The notes under the pieces are model-generated. The model saw only the letters and a list, made by a program, of their open reading frames with translations, ran no database searches and was not told the DNA's origin. A program made the translations under genes and the position numbers. From Neorhizobium tomejilense (GTDB taxonomy: Bacteria > Pseudomonadota > Alphaproteobacteria > Rhizobiales > Rhizobiaceae): DNA of 64,000 nt. The stretch spans positions 1 to 64,000 of the forward strand of contig PVBG01000020.1 in the NCBI GenBank assembly GCA_002968845.1, written 5' to 3'. Below are positions 41,200 through 50,335 of the stretch, one piece after another. Numbering within the stretch: position 1 is the first letter of the stretch; the number at the start of each line of letters is the position of its first letter.

Positions 41200-42033
41200 C
41201 TATCTCAAGCCCGCAAAGCGCTGGAACTCCGCCGGCGTTCGTCCATAGGCGTGGCGAAAGGCCGACGAGAAGTGGCTGTGGCTGGAGAAGCCGAGTTCCA
41301 GGCCAAGCTCAGTCAGGTCGTCATAGGTGCCGAGCAGATCGAGCGCCCGGGCAAGCCTCAGGCGAAGCTGGTAGCGGTAGAGCGGCGTGCCCTCCACCTG
41401 CTGGAAGACCTGCGTGAGGTAGACCGGTGAGACACCGGTTTCACCGGCAATCTCGGCGAGCGTCCAGCGGCGGGCGAGATCGGAGGAGAGGGCGAGCTTG
41501 GCACGGTCCACCAGCTTCTGGCGGCCGGCGCTGGCGGTGGCGGCACGCGCGGTCCTGACGCCGACGGAGCGGCGCACCAGCGTCATGGCCAGCGTTTCGG
41601 CTTCCAGCGTCTCGGCGGCGCCGCGCATCAGGCTGTGGCGCAGCAGCGCCACCAGCGCCTGGGCTCGTTCGTCGATCCTGAGACGCTGCTTGTTGAAGAC
41701 GAAGCGCGATCCCTTGGGATTGCGATGCTCGGCCGAGACCAGTTCCTCCAGCATCGCCTCCGGCACGTCCATGCTCAGGCAGGAATCGCCGCCTTCGACC
41801 GGGTGACTGATCTGGTAGGCCTCGTCGCAGTTGAAGAACAGGACCTGGTTGGCCTCCGCCACCGTGTCGTCGCTGCCGACATGGCGCATGAAGACACCGC
41901 GATAGGGGAAGACGAGGCTGGTCGCATGGGAGCATTCCTCCCCGCTGCGATGCCGGCATTCGCCGTTGCACACGACGTCGCGGACCTTGATCAGGTCCGT
42001 GTCGAGGAGCTTTCTGACGGCGAGATGGCTCAT
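41200..42033 (-). CDS. AraC-family transcriptional regulator
   Basis: A 277-residue regulator with a C-terminal AraC double helix-turn-helix (from about 170: LVDRAKLALSSDLARRWTLAEIAGETGVSPVYLTQVF ... LGFSSHSHFSSAFRHAYG). The N-terminal cupin-like sensor domain begins with an unusual Cys/His cluster, CNGECRHRSGEECSH (about 22-36), which could bind metal. It is upstream of the 53-aa cysteine-rich gene on the same strand with a 92-base gap, so it may control it. Confidence 0.9.
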   Translation of the reverse strand: MSHLAVRKLLDTDLIKVRDVVCNGECRHRSGEECSHATSLVFPYRGVFMRHVGSDDTVAEANQVLFFNCDEAYQISHPVEGGDSCLSMDVPEAMLEELVSAEHRNPKGSRFVFNKQRLRIDERAQALVALLRHSLMRGAAETLEAETLAMTLVRRSVGVRTARAATASAGRQKLVDRAKLALSSDLARRWTLAEIAGETGVSPVYLTQVFQQVEGTPLYRYQLRLRLARALDLLGTYDDLTELGLELGFSSHSHFSSAFRHAYGRTPAEFQRFAGLR

Positions 42034-42103
42034 GGAGGACCTTGGGATGCCTCGTGAATGTCGGGAGTTATATACTCTTCGACGGTGCCTCAGGCCACCC
42101 GTT

Positions 42104-43126
42104 TCATGCCTTCAGCGCTTCGATCAGTTCCGCCATGTCATCGGGCATCGGCGCTTCGAATTCCATCACCTCGCCGGTGCGGGGGTGTTCGAAGGCGAGC
42201 AGGAAGGCGTGCAGCGCCTGGCGCGGAAAACGGTTGACGACGCCCTTGGCGAAATCCGGCAGCAGGTTTGCCTTGGTCTTGAAGCCGGCCGAATAATCCT
42301 GGTCGCCGATCAGCGGGTGCCCGATATGGGCCATATGGACGCGTATCTGGTGGGTACGGCCGGTCTCCAGCCGGCATTCGATCAGCGCGGCGAGTGCGGT
42401 TGCATCCGGCTTTTCGTGGAAACGTTCGATCACCTGGTAATGGGTGATGGCCTCGCGGGCGTCGCTGCTGTCTTCCTTCTGCACGGCGCGCTTGGTGCGG
42501 TCTCCGGCACGGCCGAGCGGCGCGTCGATCGTTCCTTTCAGGCCGCGCGGACGGCCCCAGACGACCGCCTGATAGGCGCGCTCCAGCGGACCCGAGCGGC
42601 CATGGTCGGCAAACTGGTCGGCAAGGTGGCGGTGGGCGATGTCATTCTTGGCGGCGACCATGACGCCGCTCGTATCCTTATCGAGCCGGTGGACGATGCC
42701 GGGACGCTTGACGCCGCCGATGCCCGAAAGGCTCGCGCCGCAATGGTGGATCAGCGCGTTGACCAGCGTACCGGTCCAGTTGCCGGCGCCTGGATGGACG
42801 ACGAGGCCGGCGGGCTTGGCGATGACGATCAGGTCGTTATCCTCGTAGAGAACCTGGAGCGGGATATCCTCGCCCTTGGGCTCCGGATCCTCGGGTTCCG
42901 GAAGATCGATCTCGACGGTGTCGCCGGCATTGATCTTCTTCTTCGGCTCGGTGACCGGCTTGCCGTTGAGGCTGACGGCGCCCTGTTCGATCAGCGCCTT
43001 GATCCGGTTTCGCGAAAACTCACCGTCCAGCACGGAGGTCAGCCAGGCATCCAGCCGTCCTTCGGCCTCATCGGAGGCGGTGAGGACTTTCCTTGCACGC
43101 TCGGCTTCTTTAAAGGGATCGTTCAT
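42104..43126 (-). CDS. rluD: RluD-type 23S rRNA pseudouridine synthase
   Basis: A 340-residue enzyme with an N-terminal S4 RNA-binding domain (LDAWLTSVLDGEFSRNRIKALIEQGAVSLNGK, about 25-57). The RluA-family catalytic motif is GIVHRLDKDTSGVMV, with the essential Asp, and RTHQIRVHMAHIGHPLIGD is the conserved follow-up. It would convert uridines near helix 69 of 23S rRNA. It is divergent from the next gene pair with 45 bases between. Confidence 0.92.
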   Translation of the reverse strand: MNDPFKEAERARKVLTASDEAEGRLDAWLTSVLDGEFSRNRIKALIEQGAVSLNGKPVTEPKKKINAGDTVEIDLPEPEDPEPKGEDIPLQVLYEDNDLIVIAKPAGLVVHPGAGNWTGTLVNALIHHCGASLSGIGGVKRPGIVHRLDKDTSGVMVAAKNDIAHRHLADQFADHGRSGPLERAYQAVVWGRPRGLKGTIDAPLGRAGDRTKRAVQKEDSSDAREAITHYQVIERFHEKPDATALAALIECRLETGRTHQIRVHMAHIGHPLIGDQDYSAGFKTKANLLPDFAKGVVNRFPRQALHAFLLAFEHPRTGEVMEFEAPMPDDMAELIEALKA

Positions 43127-43171
43127 TCAATCATTCCGATAGCATTCGACAAGAACAAGGACGCCGCCCTC

Positions 43172-43558
43172 ATGCCCCAACCCGAGATCGAGGAACAGGA
43201 AGAGCCGCTTGATCCGGCAATGGAGAAAATCCGCCGGAAGATGGTGCTTCTGATACTCGTTTCGGGCGGGATCTTGTTCGTCTGCTTTATGGCGGTCCTT
43301 GGCGCCATTGTCTACAAGGTCACGCAGCGGCCTGCCACGCCCGGGACGATCGCTTCGACAGGCGGGTTCTCGGTGCCCGCCGGCCAGCCGCTTGCGGCAA
43401 CTGCCGAACTGCCTGCCGGCTTCGTCGTGCAGGGCGTATCCCTCTCCGGCAGCCAGATCCTGTTCTACGGACTGCTGACCGGCGACCAGAAGGTCCTGAT
43501 CTACGACATCGCTGCTGGCCGCATCGTCGCCGATGTGACGGTGGCGATACCGCAATAA
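43172..43558 (+). CDS. Single-pass membrane protein (DUF6476-like)
   Basis: A 128-residue protein: an acidic N-terminus (MPQPEIEEQEEPLDPAMEK), one membrane helix at about 26-50 (MVLLILVSGGILFVCFMAVLGAIVY), then a short C-terminal domain (LPAGFVVQGVSLSGSQILFYG ... VLIYDIAAGRIV). This matches small alphaproteobacterial proteins I recall as DUF6476, usually beside rluD. Its stop overlaps the start of the methyltransferase gene (TAATG). Confidence 0.72.
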   Translation: MPQPEIEEQEEPLDPAMEKIRRKMVLLILVSGGILFVCFMAVLGAIVYKVTQRPATPGTIASTGGFSVPAGQPLAATAELPAGFVVQGVSLSGSQILFYGLLTGDQKVLIYDIAAGRIVADVTVAIPQ

Positions 43559-44394
43559 TGGCACCGATCCGCATCGATGACGCGGACGATCCGCGGATCG
43601 CCGAATTCCGGTCGATCCGCGAGCGGGATCTCACCGGGCGGGAAGGGCGGTTCATCGCGGAAGGAACCGTGGTGCTCAGGATGCTCGCTGCCGCACATGG
43701 TTCCGGCGGCGATTTTCTGACCGAGAAGATCCTGCTGCTCGAAAACCGGGTTGTGGGGCTTTCCGAGATCCTCGCAGGTTTTCCGGCGGACATTCCGGTC
43801 TACGTGGCCTCGGCTGCGGTGCTGGATCAGATTGCCGGTTTCCACCTGCATCGCGGCGTGCTGGCGCTTGGACGCCGCCAGCAGGAGAGGACGGCCTCCG
43901 AGCTGATTGCCGTGTTGCCGGAGAAGGCGCTGGTGGTCGCGGCCTTCGGCATTTCCAATCACGACAATATCGGTTCCATCTTCCGCAACGCCGCAGCCTT
44001 CGGCGCCGATGCGGTGCTGCTCGATCAGGGCTGCTGCGACCCGCTCTACCGCAAGTCGCTGCGCGTTTCCGTTGGTGCGGTTTTGTCGGTGCCGTACGCC
44101 CGGCGCGGCACGATGACGGATATCCTGGCCGTGCTGATGGAGAAGGGTTTTGCCGTCTGGGGGCTTTCGCCCACGGGTTCGGTGGAAATCCGGGATGTAC
44201 CGCCTTCCGAGCGTATGGTGCTGATCACCGGCACGGAAGGCGAGGGACTGCCCCTACACGTCCTCAGCCGCATCCGATCGGCGCGGATCGCCCAGGCGCC
44301 GGGTCTCGACAGCCTCAATGCGGCGACGGCGACCGGCATCGCGCTCTACGAGATCGCCATGGCTCAAGGTCGCCTATCTCAGGGCAGGTTATAG
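43558..44394 (+). CDS. TrmH/SpoU-family RNA 2'-O-methyltransferase
   Basis: A 278-residue SPOUT methyltransferase. Motif 1 is HDNIGSIFRNAAAFGADAVLLD, motif 2 VLITGTEGEGLP and motif 3 LNAATATGIALYEIA, forming the knotted SAM site. An N-terminal substrate-binding part (about 1-110) precedes it. It would methylate a ribose in rRNA or tRNA; the exact target is not determinable. It is coupled by a one-base overlap to the DUF6476-like gene, so these two form an operon. Confidence 0.87.
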   Translation: MAPIRIDDADDPRIAEFRSIRERDLTGREGRFIAEGTVVLRMLAAAHGSGGDFLTEKILLLENRVVGLSEILAGFPADIPVYVASAAVLDQIAGFHLHRGVLALGRRQQERTASELIAVLPEKALVVAAFGISNHDNIGSIFRNAAAFGADAVLLDQGCCDPLYRKSLRVSVGAVLSVPYARRGTMTDILAVLMEKGFAVWGLSPTGSVEIRDVPPSERMVLITGTEGEGLPLHVLSRIRSARIAQAPGLDSLNAATATGIALYEIAMAQGRLSQGRL

Positions 44395-44399
44395 ACGTC

Positions 44400-45605
44400 T
44401 CAGGTGTTCGCGTCCTGGCTGGTCGCGAGCGTCTTCTTCGATCTCGCGGCCAGGCTTTCCCGGTTGCTGTTTCCGGATTTGCCGGACAGGATCTTGTGGA
44501 TCGGTGAACCCGAACCTTCGGACGCTGCCGTCATCGCCACCATGCTGGCGGCTATGGAGGCCAATTCCTGGCGAATAGCGTCGTCGCTGCCGCTGCCCTT
44601 CGCCAAGCGTTCGGAGAGCGCCGCCGCCCGGCTGCGGGCGTCTTCAGCCATTCCGGCGACGACAGGATCGACATCCGGCTGCCCGGAAATCCGGGCTTGT
44701 CTCGGAGGCGGGGCATGCGGAATTTCGCGCAGGTTGATGTCCTCCGGAGTGATCTTCTTTCTCGGCGTCGCTTTTATCATGGGGCGGACAGCCGTGGAAT
44801 CGCGAAGGGCGCGACTGGAATCGCGTGCTTCGGCGCTGGCGCCTTTCAGCTTGTCCCGCAGTCGGCCGATCTCGGCAAGCCGGCGTTCCAGCGCCGTCTC
44901 CCTGTCGGCACGGTCGGCGATCTCCTTGGCAAGCTTGTCCTCGAGCCGCTGGACGCGATGCTCTTCCTGGGCGAGCCGTGCCTCGGCATCCTTGGCGCGG
45001 GCAGTCTGCTGCCGGACGTCGTTGCGCAGCGTATCCCGTTCGTCGCGCAAGGCGGTGACGCGGAATTTGAGGTTCTCTACCTCTGTGTCGCGGGTGGAAA
45101 GATCGATCCGGAAATTGTCGGCGTCGGCGATCATCAGAAGCTGGCGCTGCTGCAGCTTCTCGATCTCCAGATCCTTGGCGGCGACGGTTTGCTCGGCGGT
45201 TTCGAGCGCCGCCTTCAACTGCTGGATATAGCTGTCTTCCTGACGCAGGCGCGAACGGGCGTCGGCAGCCTCGATATCCATGGTGTCGATCTGGGCGCGC
45301 AGGTCGGTGATCTCGGACAGCAACTGCGTGGCTTCCTCGGCCAGCCTGTCGCTCTTGATCTGCAGCGCGACCGCCTTGTCCCTTTCCTGGACGAGTTCCT
45401 GCTTGGTGCGGGCATTCTCGGCCGCATAGACGGCGCGGGCCATGTCCCGCTGGGCGCGGACTTCCTGCGGGCTGATCGGCAGCGTCGCCTTGATGCGGTT
45501 TTCTGTGTAGCGCACGATGCGATTGTGGACCGCCGGTGCAACCAGCATCACCGCAAGCGCGGCGCTCAGGAAACCCAAGCCGAACAGAAGAGCAAACTGG
45601 ATCAC
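44400..45605 (-). CDS. Membrane-anchored coiled-coil protein
   Basis: A 401-residue protein with one N-terminal membrane helix (about 2-26, IQFALLFGLGFLSAALAVMLVAP), then a long coiled coil (about 50-270, heptad-rich with repeats such as EIEKLQQRQ and RDERDTLRNDVRQQT). A basic/Pro-rich tail follows with repeated Ser/Ala. This topology suggests a cytoplasmic or envelope spacer with a structural role. I do not recognise the family. It is upstream of eipA on the same strand, 160 bases apart. Confidence 0.75.
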   Translation of the reverse strand: MIQFALLFGLGFLSAALAVMLVAPAVHNRIVRYTENRIKATLPISPQEVRAQRDMARAVYAAENARTKQELVQERDKAVALQIKSDRLAEEATQLLSEITDLRAQIDTMDIEAADARSRLRQEDSYIQQLKAALETAEQTVAAKDLEIEKLQQRQLLMIADADNFRIDLSTRDTEVENLKFRVTALRDERDTLRNDVRQQTARAKDAEARLAQEEHRVQRLEDKLAKEIADRADRETALERRLAEIGRLRDKLKGASAEARDSSRALRDSTAVRPMIKATPRKKITPEDINLREIPHAPPPRQARISGQPDVDPVVAGMAEDARSRAAALSERLAKGSGSDDAIRQELASIAASMVAMTAASEGSGSPIHKILSGKSGNSNRESLAARSKKTLATSQDANT

Positions 45606-45764
45606 GATGAGGCCGTTTCGCGGTCTGGATGGGAAAACGCAGGCTGTTTAAGCATGGTCACATTCAACCGGCAAGCGCCCTTCAGGCGGAAGGCCGGATT
45701 ACCGGCCGCTGTGGCGCAAAACATCAAATTCCCCTCCGTTGTCCGGAGAGGACAATGGCGAATT

Positions 45765-46367
45765 TCAGAAAGGGTTCCAGGTCGGCGACTGGGTGAGCTT
45801 CAGATAACCGACGTTGATGCCGAGGCGAGCACCGAGGCCGGTGCGAATCGGCACGAGAATCATGTTGTTGTTGCGCAGCACCGTCATGCCGACGCCGGCG
45901 ACCACGAAGGCGGAGCCCGACACGCCGCCGAAGCGGGCATAGAGGCTGTTCACCGAGGGAAGGTCGTAGACCAGCATCATCGCGCGGGTGCCTTGGCCGC
46001 CGTAGTCGATGCCGAGCGAGGGACCCTGCCAGAAGACCGGGTGCTGGCCGGCGTTCTTCGTATAAAGCTCACCCTCGCCATAGGTCAGGCCGGCGATGAA
46101 TGCGCCCGAGCCTTCCTGGCCAAGGATATAGCCGTTCGGCAGGCCGTATTGCGAAAAGGCGTTCTCCACAACCTTGGCAAGGCCGCCGCTGGTGGAGCCG
46201 AAGAAGCCGTGGCCGGCATCGACGATTTCCTGGGCGGAATATTGGTTGGAGCGCTGCTGGGCGGCTGCCGGGCCTGCAAAGACCGCCACGGCTGCGATCA
46301 CGGCAAACACAGTCGCGGCGAAACGGGCGAGGGCGGAAGGGGTGTGGATGCGCATTGTCAGATCCAT
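45765..46367 (-). CDS. eipA: EipA-like envelope integrity protein (DUF1134)
   Basis: A 200-residue periplasmic protein of the DUF1134 family: signal peptide (MRIHTPSALARFAATVFAVIA ... GPAAAQ, cleaved near residue 36). The conserved core includes YSAQEIVDAGHGFFGSTSGGLAKVVE, YGEGELYTK and PSLGIDYGGQGTRAMMLVYDLP. In Brucella EipA supports envelope integrity and virulence; CtrA and CcrM regulate it in Caulobacter relatives. The start is ATG 46367 or ATG 46355, and I chose the first. It is divergent from chpT. Confidence 0.85.
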   Translation of the reverse strand: MDLTMRIHTPSALARFAATVFAVIAAVAVFAGPAAAQQRSNQYSAQEIVDAGHGFFGSTSGGLAKVVENAFSQYGLPNGYILGQEGSGAFIAGLTYGEGELYTKNAGQHPVFWQGPSLGIDYGGQGTRAMMLVYDLPSVNSLYARFGGVSGSAFVVAGVGMTVLRNNNMILVPIRTGLGARLGINVGYLKLTQSPTWNPF

Positions 46368-46434
46368 GATTGTATCATCCAGGGGCACGCCTTTTGCATC
46401 ATGCTTAAGGCCCGGCCATTTTGAAGCCATGATC

Positions 46435-46450
46435 TTAATAATCGGTTTAC
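46435..46450. promoter_or_regulatory. Near-consensus CtrA box between eipA and chpT
   Basis: TTAA-TAATCGG-TTTAC has the CtrA spacing (TTAA, seven bases, TTAA) with one base changed in the second half. It sits between two genes that fit CtrA control. Confidence 0.45.
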
Positions 46451-46551
46451 CAAATATGGTGTCATTATGGCCAGGAACATTGCTACATCCTCGCGCAACC
46501 TTCAGATGGCAAGGCGAATACGGGGGGAGCATTCCCAAACAGGAGACCTAC

Positions 46552-47199
46552 ATGCCGAAGAATCCGAATCTTACCCTTGCCGGGCCAGATCTCGCGGCAC
46601 TTCTGTGCAGCCGTGTCTGCCATGACGTGATCTCCCCGGTCGGCGCGATCAACAACGGCCTTGAGCTTCTCGACGAGGGCGCGGCCGACGGCGACGCGCT
46701 CGACCTCATCCGCACCTCGGCCCTGAACGCCTCGGTACGTCTCAAGTTCGCGCGGCTCGCCTTCGGTGCTTCCGGCTCGGTCGGCGCCTCGATCGACACG
46801 GGCGAGGCCGAGAAGGCCGCCAAGGATTTCGCCATTGCCGAAAAGAAGACCGAGGTCACCTGGAACGGCCCGCGGGCGATCATCGCCAAGAATCGCGTCA
46901 AGCTGCTCCTCAACCTCTTCCTGGTCGCCTATGCGGGCATTCCCCGCGGCGGCTCGATGGACGTGACGCTGGAAAATCCGGAATACGACGCGAAATTCAT
47001 CCTCACCATCAAGGGACGGATGATGCGCGTGCCGGCCAAGTTCGTCGAGATCGCCAGCGGCACTCTCGAAGAGCCGATCGATGCTCATTCGATCCAGCCC
47101 TATTACACGGTGCTGCTCGCGGAAGAGTCCGGCATGGAACTGAGCCATGTGGTTTCTGAAGACAAGATCGTTTTCATCGCCGAGACCGTGGCGGCTTGA
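46552..47199 (+). CDS. chpT: Histidine phosphotransferase ChpT
   Basis: Relay protein that passes phosphate from the hybrid kinase CckA to CtrA and CpdR. The 215-residue protein has the phospho-accepting helix LCSRVCHDVISPVGAINNGLELLD with H24 and a degenerate ATPase-like C-terminal domain, as in the known ChpT dimer. CAGGAGACCTAC before ATG 46552 sets the start. It is close to ctrA, sciP and fliJ. The divergent eipA promoter may share its CtrA box. Confidence 0.92.
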   Translation: MPKNPNLTLAGPDLAALLCSRVCHDVISPVGAINNGLELLDEGAADGDALDLIRTSALNASVRLKFARLAFGASGSVGASIDTGEAEKAAKDFAIAEKKTEVTWNGPRAIIAKNRVKLLLNLFLVAYAGIPRGGSMDVTLENPEYDAKFILTIKGRMMRVPAKFVEIASGTLEEPIDAHSIQPYYTVLLAEESGMELSHVVSEDKIVFIAETVAA

Positions 47200-47303
47200 G
47201 ACGATCTGCGGTTGTTTGGCGTCCAAGGGTAACTATTCATTAGTGCCGTCCCCTTAATGATGGATGCTCGGAACCAGAGAGGGTTCAGCGTCAGGGGGAT
47301 ACG

Positions 47304-47666
47304 ATGCAGCGTTTAATGATTGCCGACGGATCGGACATCGTACGCACGGTCGGAAAGCGAATCCTGTCGGAACTGGGCTTCCTCGTGATCGAGGCCGACA
47401 CTGCGCGCGAGGCGGCGACGCGCTGCAATGCCGAGCTTCCCAATTTCCTGATCGTCGATGCAGCGCTGGAAGGCGCGCTTGAACTGATCGGCACCATCCG
47501 TGCGATGCCGAACGGCAAGAGCATCCGCATCTTCTATTGCGTCATCGAAGCGGACCTGAAGAAGATGATGGCCGGCAAGCGCGCCGGTGCGGACGATTTC
47601 CTGCTGAAGCCGTTCGATCGCAAGATCCTGACTTCGGTCTTCTCGGCCCTGGCGCAGGCCGCCTGA
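47304..47666 (+). CDS. Stand-alone degenerate response-regulator receiver
   Basis: A 120-residue receiver domain with no output domain. The phospho-acceptor would be D52 (FLIVDAALEGALELI) and the conserved Lys is K102 (DDFLLKPFD). The usual Asp-Asp pair near residue 7-8 is only AD (A7, D8), and the switch Ser/Thr position at about 79 is Cys, so phosphorylation may be altered. It lies between chpT and ctrA and is the obvious candidate partner of ChpT. CAGGGGGATACG precedes ATG. Confidence 0.85.
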   Translation: MQRLMIADGSDIVRTVGKRILSELGFLVIEADTAREAATRCNAELPNFLIVDAALEGALELIGTIRAMPNGKSIRIFYCVIEADLKKMMAGKRAGADDFLLKPFDRKILTSVFSALAQAA

Positions 47667-47755
47667 TTTTCAAAGCCGATACATCCACTCGACTAGCGGC
47701 AGCCTGCATGATTGCCGACTTGCGTTTCGTTTTGGGTCCGCAGGCGGATTAAAAC

Positions 47756-47788
47756 AAAACGTCCGCCTGGCAGCCAGGCGGACGTTTT
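47756..47788. terminator. Bidirectional terminator between receiver gene and ctrA
   Basis: AAAACGTCCGCCTGG and CCAGGCGGACGTTTT form a 15-base perfect stem around CAG, with T-runs on both strands. It ends both ctrA and the receiver gene. Confidence 0.92.
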
Positions 47789-47811
47789 CGATAAGGGGAT
47801 TTTCAGGCAGC

Positions 47812-48510
<699 letters not shown>

Positions 48511-48614
48511 ATTTTTCCCCTTTACCGCCGCGTAAGGTATCTTTGCCCCCTTACTCGATACGGATCCAGACTGAGCCTGATTTGGAAGCTGCCACTAAAT
48601 GGTTAACAAATTAT

Positions 48615-48743
48615 GATTCAACCTGGCAAGGTTCATGATTTCGTTAAGCAAGATTAGTAGCAACCTGTTTTCCCTTCAAGTTTGGCCATCACCAGGATTG
48701 AATCCGCGGATGAGGAAATTCCGCTAAGTGATTCATTCGACTC
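48615..48743. promoter_or_regulatory. Cluster of four GANTC (CcrM) sites upstream of ctrA
   Basis: GATTC at 48615, GAATC at 48700, GATTC at 48730 and GACTC at 48739 fall in a 129-base stretch of the 423-base ctrA-fliJ gap. CcrM methylation of such sites controls the ctrA P1 promoter in Caulobacter and relatives. No gene is seen in 48511-48933. Confidence 0.65.
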
Positions 48744-48775
48744 ATACATTGTCGCGGCCAATTTAGGCCCTGGCA

Positions 48776-48790
48776 TTTACCGACCCTTAA
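48776..48790. promoter_or_regulatory. Near-consensus CtrA box between ctrA and fliJ
   Basis: TTTA-CCGACCC-TTAA has the CtrA half-site spacing of seven bases with one base off consensus. It could serve ctrA autoregulation or fliJ activation. Confidence 0.5.
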
Positions 48791-48933
48791 ACGATCCGGT
48801 TTATCATTAATGATGCCCGTAAACGAAAGGTTAACGCGAGCCTTAATTTATTAACGCCGCGAGAATTTTTTGATCCTGAGTGTACCAATCCGGATACACG
48901 GGCCTGGGTCTCGCTATCCACGGAGTATTGCGT

Positions 48934-49284
48934 ATGAAGTCGCGTGACAGCATGGTTCGCCTGAAAAGCTTTCAGGTCACCGAAAAGCGCCGTCAACTGC
49001 AGCAATTGCAGATGATGATGGCCGAATTCGAGAGAATGTCTAAAGAACTCGAGCACCAGATCACTCTGGAAGAGAAGAAATCCGGTATTACCGACCGGAA
49101 TCACTTCGCTTATCCAACCTTCGCAAAGGCTGCCCGCCAGCGCGCGGACAATCTTCAGGTCTCGATTCGCGAGCTGAAGGTCCAGGAGGAAAGCGCCGAA
49201 CTGGCGCTCGAGGAAGCGGAAGCGGAATTCGCCAAGGCTTCGGCGCTCGAAGAGCGCGATGGCGGAATGCGCGCCCGGGCTTAA
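48934..49284 (+). CDS. fliJ: FliJ-like flagellar export chaperone
   Basis: A 116-residue all-helical coiled-coil protein (MVRLKSFQVTEKRRQLQQLQMMMAEFERMSKELEHQITLEE ... LEEAEAEFAKASALEERDGG), the FliJ pattern: a chaperone/ATPase-stalk component of the flagellar type III export gate. The start at 48934 follows CGGAGTATTGCGT. Adjacency to ctrA is known in alphaproteobacteria. It could be read as a generic coiled-coil gene, but length and place support FliJ. Confidence 0.82.
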   Translation: MKSRDSMVRLKSFQVTEKRRQLQQLQMMMAEFERMSKELEHQITLEEKKSGITDRNHFAYPTFAKAARQRADNLQVSIRELKVQEESAELALEEAEAEFAKASALEERDGGMRARA

Positions 49285-49405
49285 CAAAGTCGGGCGGCAT
49301 CATCGACGGAAATGTCATAATCTGGGGCGGTGCCGCGGTGCCGGGCCCCATTTCCGTATTTTTGGCTCTCGTTAACGTTTGTGATTCGGGCTCGGCATCC
49401 CCGTG

Positions 49406-49684
49406 TTAACGAAGGATATCCTGCCAGTCGGGATGGCGTTCCGCCTGCGCCTTGAAGAACGGGCAGAGCGGGATGATCTTCCAGCCGCCCTTGCGGGCTT
49501 CTTCGACCGCATGCAGGGCCAGCGCCTGGCCGACGCCCTTGCCGCGAAGCGCATCCGGAACCCCGGTATGATCAACGATGACAAGTTCCGGAGATGCGCG
49601 CGAATAAGTCATTTCGGCAAAATGACCTTCGACCTCGGCGACATAACGACCGCCCGACCGTGTCTCTTCCAAAGTAATATTCAT
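49406..49684 (-). CDS. GNAT-like acetyltransferase (NATD1/YidJ type)
   Basis: A 92-residue single-domain GNAT protein: VIVDHTGVPDALRGKGVGQALALHAVEEARKGGWKIIPLCPFFKAQAERHPDWQDIL. This compact form (TGVP..RGKGVG, then CPF) is the YidJ/NATD1 family. ATG 49684 follows AGCAGGACC. It has no clear partner gene; its substrate is unknown. Confidence 0.85.
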   Translation of the reverse strand: MNITLEETRSGGRYVAEVEGHFAEMTYSRASPELVIVDHTGVPDALRGKGVGQALALHAVEEARKGGWKIIPLCPFFKAQAERHPDWQDILR

Positions 49685-49791
49685 GATGGTCCTGCTTTTG
49701 TCCGTTCGCCGATGGTGTAATACGGGGAGGGCCGAAGGGAAATAGCCAAGGCTGCCCCACCGAGGGTGACACATCGTCAACGGAGAAAGCG

Positions 49792-50244
49792 ATGAACTGG
49801 CTGCGGCCGCTTCTTCTCGCGCTGGCCGCGATCTTTCTGGCGCTCGGGCTCTTTTTGCCGATCATCCGGCTCGAGCGGCTCTATTTCTTCAGCGAAACGC
49901 CGTCCCTGCTGGAACTCGTCGCGGCGCTTTTCCAGGAGGGAGACCTGGCGCTGTCGCTGGTGGTCGGGCTGTTTTCGATCGTTTTTCCGATCGTCAAGCT
50001 GGCGGGGCTGGCGGCGCAGCTTTCCGGACGGGCGGCGGAGGCAGGATTTTTCCGCCGCGCGATGCCGCATCTTTCGAAATGGTCGATGATGGACGTGATG
50101 CTGGTGGCGATCGTGGTGTTTGCGGCAAAGAGCAGCGGCCTGGCTGTTGCGGTCTCGCAGCCGGGCCTCTGGTTCTACGCCGCTTCAGCCGTCATCGCCG
50201 GGCTTCTGCCGTCGCTGTCCCGGATCGGATCCGGGCAGAATTGA
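49792..50244 (+). CDS. Paraquat-inducible protein A-like membrane protein
   Basis: A 150-residue inner-membrane protein of one PqiA domain (about four membrane segments): LALGLFLPIIRLERLYFF near the start, VGLFSIVFPIVKLAGLAA and WSMMDVMLVAIVVFAAKSSGL in the middle. The family helps lipid transport across the envelope with PqiB/C partners, which are absent here. GGAGAAAGCG precedes the ATG. Confidence 0.85.
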   Translation: MNWLRPLLLALAAIFLALGLFLPIIRLERLYFFSETPSLLELVAALFQEGDLALSLVVGLFSIVFPIVKLAGLAAQLSGRAAEAGFFRRAMPHLSKWSMMDVMLVAIVVFAAKSSGLAVAVSQPGLWFYAASAVIAGLLPSLSRIGSGQN

Positions 50245-50262
50245 GCCGTCTTTCAGAAGCCG

Positions 50263-50298
50263 AAAGGTGCCGTTGCGTTCGTTGCAGCGGCACCTTTT
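50263..50298. terminator. Bidirectional terminator between pqiA-like gene and sciP
   Basis: AAAGGTGCCGTTGC pairs with GCAGCGGCACCTTT (one G-T pair) around a short loop, followed by TTTT. It serves the PqiA-like gene and sciP. Confidence 0.85.
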
Positions 50299-50335
50299 GG
50301 TTTCCGGTGCGGGCTTGACGCCCACGAATTCGGCG

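Noticed and set aside
48833-48862. Second CtrA box candidate in the ctrA-fliJ gap (TTAA and TTAA near 48833-48862)
   Set aside because: The spacing between the TTAA halves is eight or four bases, not seven, so it does not meet the consensus.
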